From NCBI RefSeq assembly GCF_008831285.2, contig NC_045151.1, forward strand, positions 1,421,544-1,485,543: DNA of 64,000 bases, written 5' to 3'. A program made the translations under genes and the position numbers. Origin of the DNA: Nymphaea colorata (taxonomy: Eukaryota > Streptophyta > Magnoliopsida > Nymphaeales > Nymphaeaceae). Positions 61,101 to 64,000 of the stretch are shown here, piece after piece. The notes under the pieces are model-generated. The model saw only the letters and a program-made list of their open reading frames with translations. It had not been told where the DNA came from and did no database searches. Every line of letters starts with the position of its first letter. The first letter of the stretch is position 1.

Positions 61101-63605
61101 AGAAGCCTTAACATTCAAACACCTAAAAGCCAAACACTACAAAATCAAAAACCAAAACAAGATTGGCGATGTGAATTGATATCTATGTTGCCTAACTTCA
61201 ACATGCACCAGAAACTAGGCCACGGTATGAATGAAACTTCTCCTCGGATGTCAGCTACCTAGCTTTGGGTAAGCTCCTTTAAAATAAACTCGTTTTGGAC
61301 ATGCTAATCTGCCTCAGGAAACACTCTCTAGCTGCCAACTACATAATTTTTGCGCACAAACCAAAAGTTATTTGGCATCCCTAGTTGCAATCAGAATGTT
61401 TTCTCGTCTAAAGTTTTCAAGGGTGGGAGAAATGAACCTGTTTATTTTTAAATCATTACTGAAAGTCTTGACATCCTACAAGAAGCAAGCAAAATTAGCA
61501 TTTGCAAAAGGTATAAGTATAAACATGGTCTGCCTGCCAACAATCTAGTTTCCACCAACTAGGGTAACACACATGCCTGGGAAATATTTTATTTTCATCA
61601 CTTCTTTGATAAAAAGTCATAAGTCCCTGAATACATTGAGCCAAAACTTTCACATCAAATTGAATAATTTGCTGAACACCATGCAGCAGCCTTAAGTTCA
61701 AATGCTATCATATCCTAAGCTATTTACTCAAACATACATAACAATTCTGTTATTTTGTCATTCTAATCCAGAAATATACAATTCAGTTATCTTGTCATTC
61801 TAATCCAGTTATTCTATCATTCTTCATTTGGTGTTTTTCCAGTAACTCTGAATTCCACATACCTACAGAGAAGATTGTCAAGCTTTCTCAAATTTGCAAA
61901 TGTTTAACCACCAGCATTGCAGATGCATTTTCCCTTCTTTAATTTCATTCATACCAATAATGGATTTTTGTTAACCTTGACCTCTATAAGTACAAGTGGT
62001 CGCTCCTGAGAGTGGATGCACCCAACACAACACAATGCAGTGAAGGCAGTAACTGAGACATCTGTCACCTGCTAGTACCTGCACGTGCTTCATTCAACCT
62101 GCTTTTAACGATCCTTGACCTAGGTCAGTTCCTACTGGATCCATGCAACTATAATACAAATAGACGTTCAACCCATACAATTGAATTTGTGGATACTGCA
62201 AGCTGTGGCATTCAACACAAAGATAACCTATGGTAAGTACATCACTTTGAAGCCTTTTGGAAGCCTCAAAATGTGAAGCCCACAAATTGGTGAATCCCCA
62301 CTGAGTGTTACAAGGTCAAATTGCCTGTCACTATGTCAACTTGAAACAAGACTAATATAGATATTGGACCTAAATGAGATTCATGGGCACAGTGGATCCA
62401 GTAGGTTAAGATTCAAGACTATACGGGTAAATTCATCCATGTTATGTTTATGATTTAAAATCTTCATGTTGTCCCTACTTTCCTGTTTTTGTACTGACAA
62501 CTTACATTGTTTAGCATATGCTTGGAGCAATTTTCTTTTTTCTTCTTCATATTGTCCCTACTTACCTGTTTGTGTACTGACAACTTAGTATTTTTTTTTA
62601 ATCTCCCTATTTTAAATGGTATTATATGTATTGTTACAATATAAGTAACATTACAACTTATTTTGAGTCCAGTTGACATCTCTATTCACATACACTTCCA
62701 TGTATAAATGACACATGGACATCAATTATATCATACCTTTAGGATAAAATTATTATGAAGACACACATCATGCATACAAGTTCTGACGATGAGCAATAAA
62801 ACTGGCTGCAGTAACCCTTGACTTACAAAAACCTAAGAGGTACTAATTATCAACTCAATAAACATCTATCACATTTAGGGTACGGGGACATTATGAAAGA
62901 CATAAACATGGATTTTTCTTTCCTGAAATGATTATTCCTCACCTAAACTGAGAGTGATCTCATCGACATCTTGATGATGAAAAGCAACCAAATATTTCTT
63001 TCGACCATGAGGATGACCAACTAGTAGAAAATCCGTCTAAGTTTATGGTACTCTAATCAAATAGTACCTAATTAACTTCAAATACAAACCAAGACAAACA
63101 AATGCAGCAGACAAACAAAAGCATATAACTTGCAATATTATAAAAACATGAAGATGGGAAGCTATGCTACCTTTCCTGAAGCATTCCGAGCAGGTGATAC
63201 ATGCAGACAGTTCCAAAATGAGCTGCCATCTTTCCTGAACAAAAGTATCAGAAAAGTTTATTTTTTGTACACAAGACTATCCATAAATTTTGAGTTTTAA
63301 ACAGTCTCAGTCTCAGCTTTTCTGCGTAAGCACTGCATAAGAGGGGCATTTTTTTACAAGCACCTGTAATTCAAAATACGAACATGAAATGTCTTCCAAC
63401 TCTGCATATTTTCTTGAATCTGCAAACACGGATGCCCTCTATGATTAATAAAATCGTAAAAAGATTTCTGTCTTAAATATTAGAATTTACAACAAGAAAC
63501 AAAAAGTAAGGTTTTAGTCATTCACCTGAGCAACAGTGTCTGGATCTGTGTCAGGTCCATGTAAAAATCTGCAGTTGCGTCCCAACACGTCATGCCTAGA
63601 GTAGC
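58124..63605 (-). CDS. TLP1: Twin LOV protein (TLP1/PAS-LOV protein type), 3' part
   Basis: C-terminal part of a plant PAS/LOV blue-light sensor with two LOV domains; the gene's 5' part is beyond 64000. The four exons visible are 63605-63526, 63419-63364, 63234-63171 and 58273-58124 (stop at 58124-58126). They join in matching phase into YSRHDVLGRNCRFLH..., IQENMQSWKTFHVRILNYRK, DGSSFWNCLHVSPARNASGK and IAFYVEAQLD...GPSKSS. The flavin-adduct motif GRNCRFL keeps its cysteine, and the Gln of the last beta strand is kept in YVEAQ. NCRFLH has His where Gln is usual. The tail LTPEMRQLGAIGAVKVAVRTL is typical of the TLP/PLP family. The last intron is about 4.9 kb. Exon 63605 begins in phase 1 and needs an upstream exon not seen in 63606-64000. 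Confidence 0.85.
58274..63170 (-). other. Long last intron of the twin-LOV gene
   Basis: About 4.9 kb between the last two coding exons. It contains short (CA)n and (CT)n runs near 59143-59167 and no recognised gene or MITE with both ends. Short frames in it have no family similarity. An alternative 3' end within the intron cannot be excluded. Confidence 0.6.
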
Positions 63606-64000
63606 CTAAAAACAGAAAAATAATAGATAAATTTACAAAAATTCTCACCATAAATTAGTCAAAGAGCATAGCGGATTCAAATTTCCATCTGCATCCATCC
63701 TACAATGAGATGAGGTCTTTACACACTAAATCGAATGGTGATTTCTGCATGTTTTAAATCAGCAAGCAGAAGTGATTCACTACTATAAAGTCTAAAAGCT
63801 GGAGGCTTGAGGTATCATAAAATGTCGAGTATATAAAGAATGATTTCTACAATCATTTGACACAAATATTTGACTTAAAAAGCTGCACAGAGCCTACAGA
63901 ATCCTGCTCAACTAATTGCCCTATTGCCAGGCTGTGTGGAACACAAACAACCATAACAATCCTGAAGAACTAGTGGCACTGGCACTTGAGCCTTGCAGCA
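63606..64000 (-). other. Intron of the twin-LOV gene continuing out of the window
   Basis: No conserved LOV exon upstream of the CRFL exon is visible here, so this is probably intron. Confidence 0.5.

Noticed and set aside
1-64000. CRISPR array, operon or organellar insert
   Set aside because: No regularly spaced direct repeats with unique spacers, no bacterial-type gene packing, and no plastid or mitochondrial genes recognised.

Overview
The window is nuclear DNA of a flowering plant. The evidence is AT-rich intergenic DNA, small GT-AG introns splitting conserved plant protein families, long (AT)n and (CT)n microsatellites, and many small DNA-transposon and SINE-like insertions. The gene set (RLCK-VII kinase, HD-Zip I factor, TFIIE-beta, COQ4, twin-LOV protein) is general to angiosperms. 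The repeat-rich spacers do not look grass-like, and I cannot name the species from sequence alone.

Layout. 1-1.3 kb: probable promoter and 5' leader of a leftward gene whose body lies left of the window. 1.3-11.8 kb: intergenic, with MITEs, a decayed LINE, SINE-like copies and tandem duplications. 11.8-18.3 kb: complete minus-strand gene for a PBL34/35/36-type receptor-like cytoplasmic kinase (six coding exons, 468 aa). 18.3-36.9 kb: long repeat-rich spacer with hAT-like and PIF/Harbinger-like MITEs, SINEs and microsatellites. 36.9-40.6 kb: complete plus-strand class I HD-Zip gene of HAT5/ATHB1 type (three coding exons, 294 aa). 43.0-48.2 kb: complete minus-strand gene for TFIIE subunit beta (four coding exons, 275 aa), with a hAT-type MITE in its second coding intron. 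48.3-53.4 kb: intergenic, holding a 939-bp hAT-like element and a deleted hAT transposase relic. 53.5-55.3 kb: plus-strand COQ4 (two coding exons, 225 aa). 55.3-58.1 kb: MITE-rich spacer. 58.1-64 kb: the 3' half of a minus-strand twin-LOV (TLP1/PLP) photoreceptor gene, whose last intron is about 4.9 kb and whose 5' part lies right of the window.

The five genes are unrelated housekeeping or signalling genes with no operon-like logic: immune/developmental kinase signalling, transcriptional regulation, basal transcription, mitochondrial ubiquinone synthesis and blue-light sensing. The most informative non-gene signal is the transposon record. One hAT family (termini CTATGTCACAYGGGT) is present both as a target-site-flanked MITE inside TFIIE-beta and as a relic that still carries part of a transposase. 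A second family of 160-200 bp MITEs (termini CAGKGGCGGAGCC) is scattered across the spacers and introns. I found no CRISPR, operon, organellar insert or convincing new enzymatic system.
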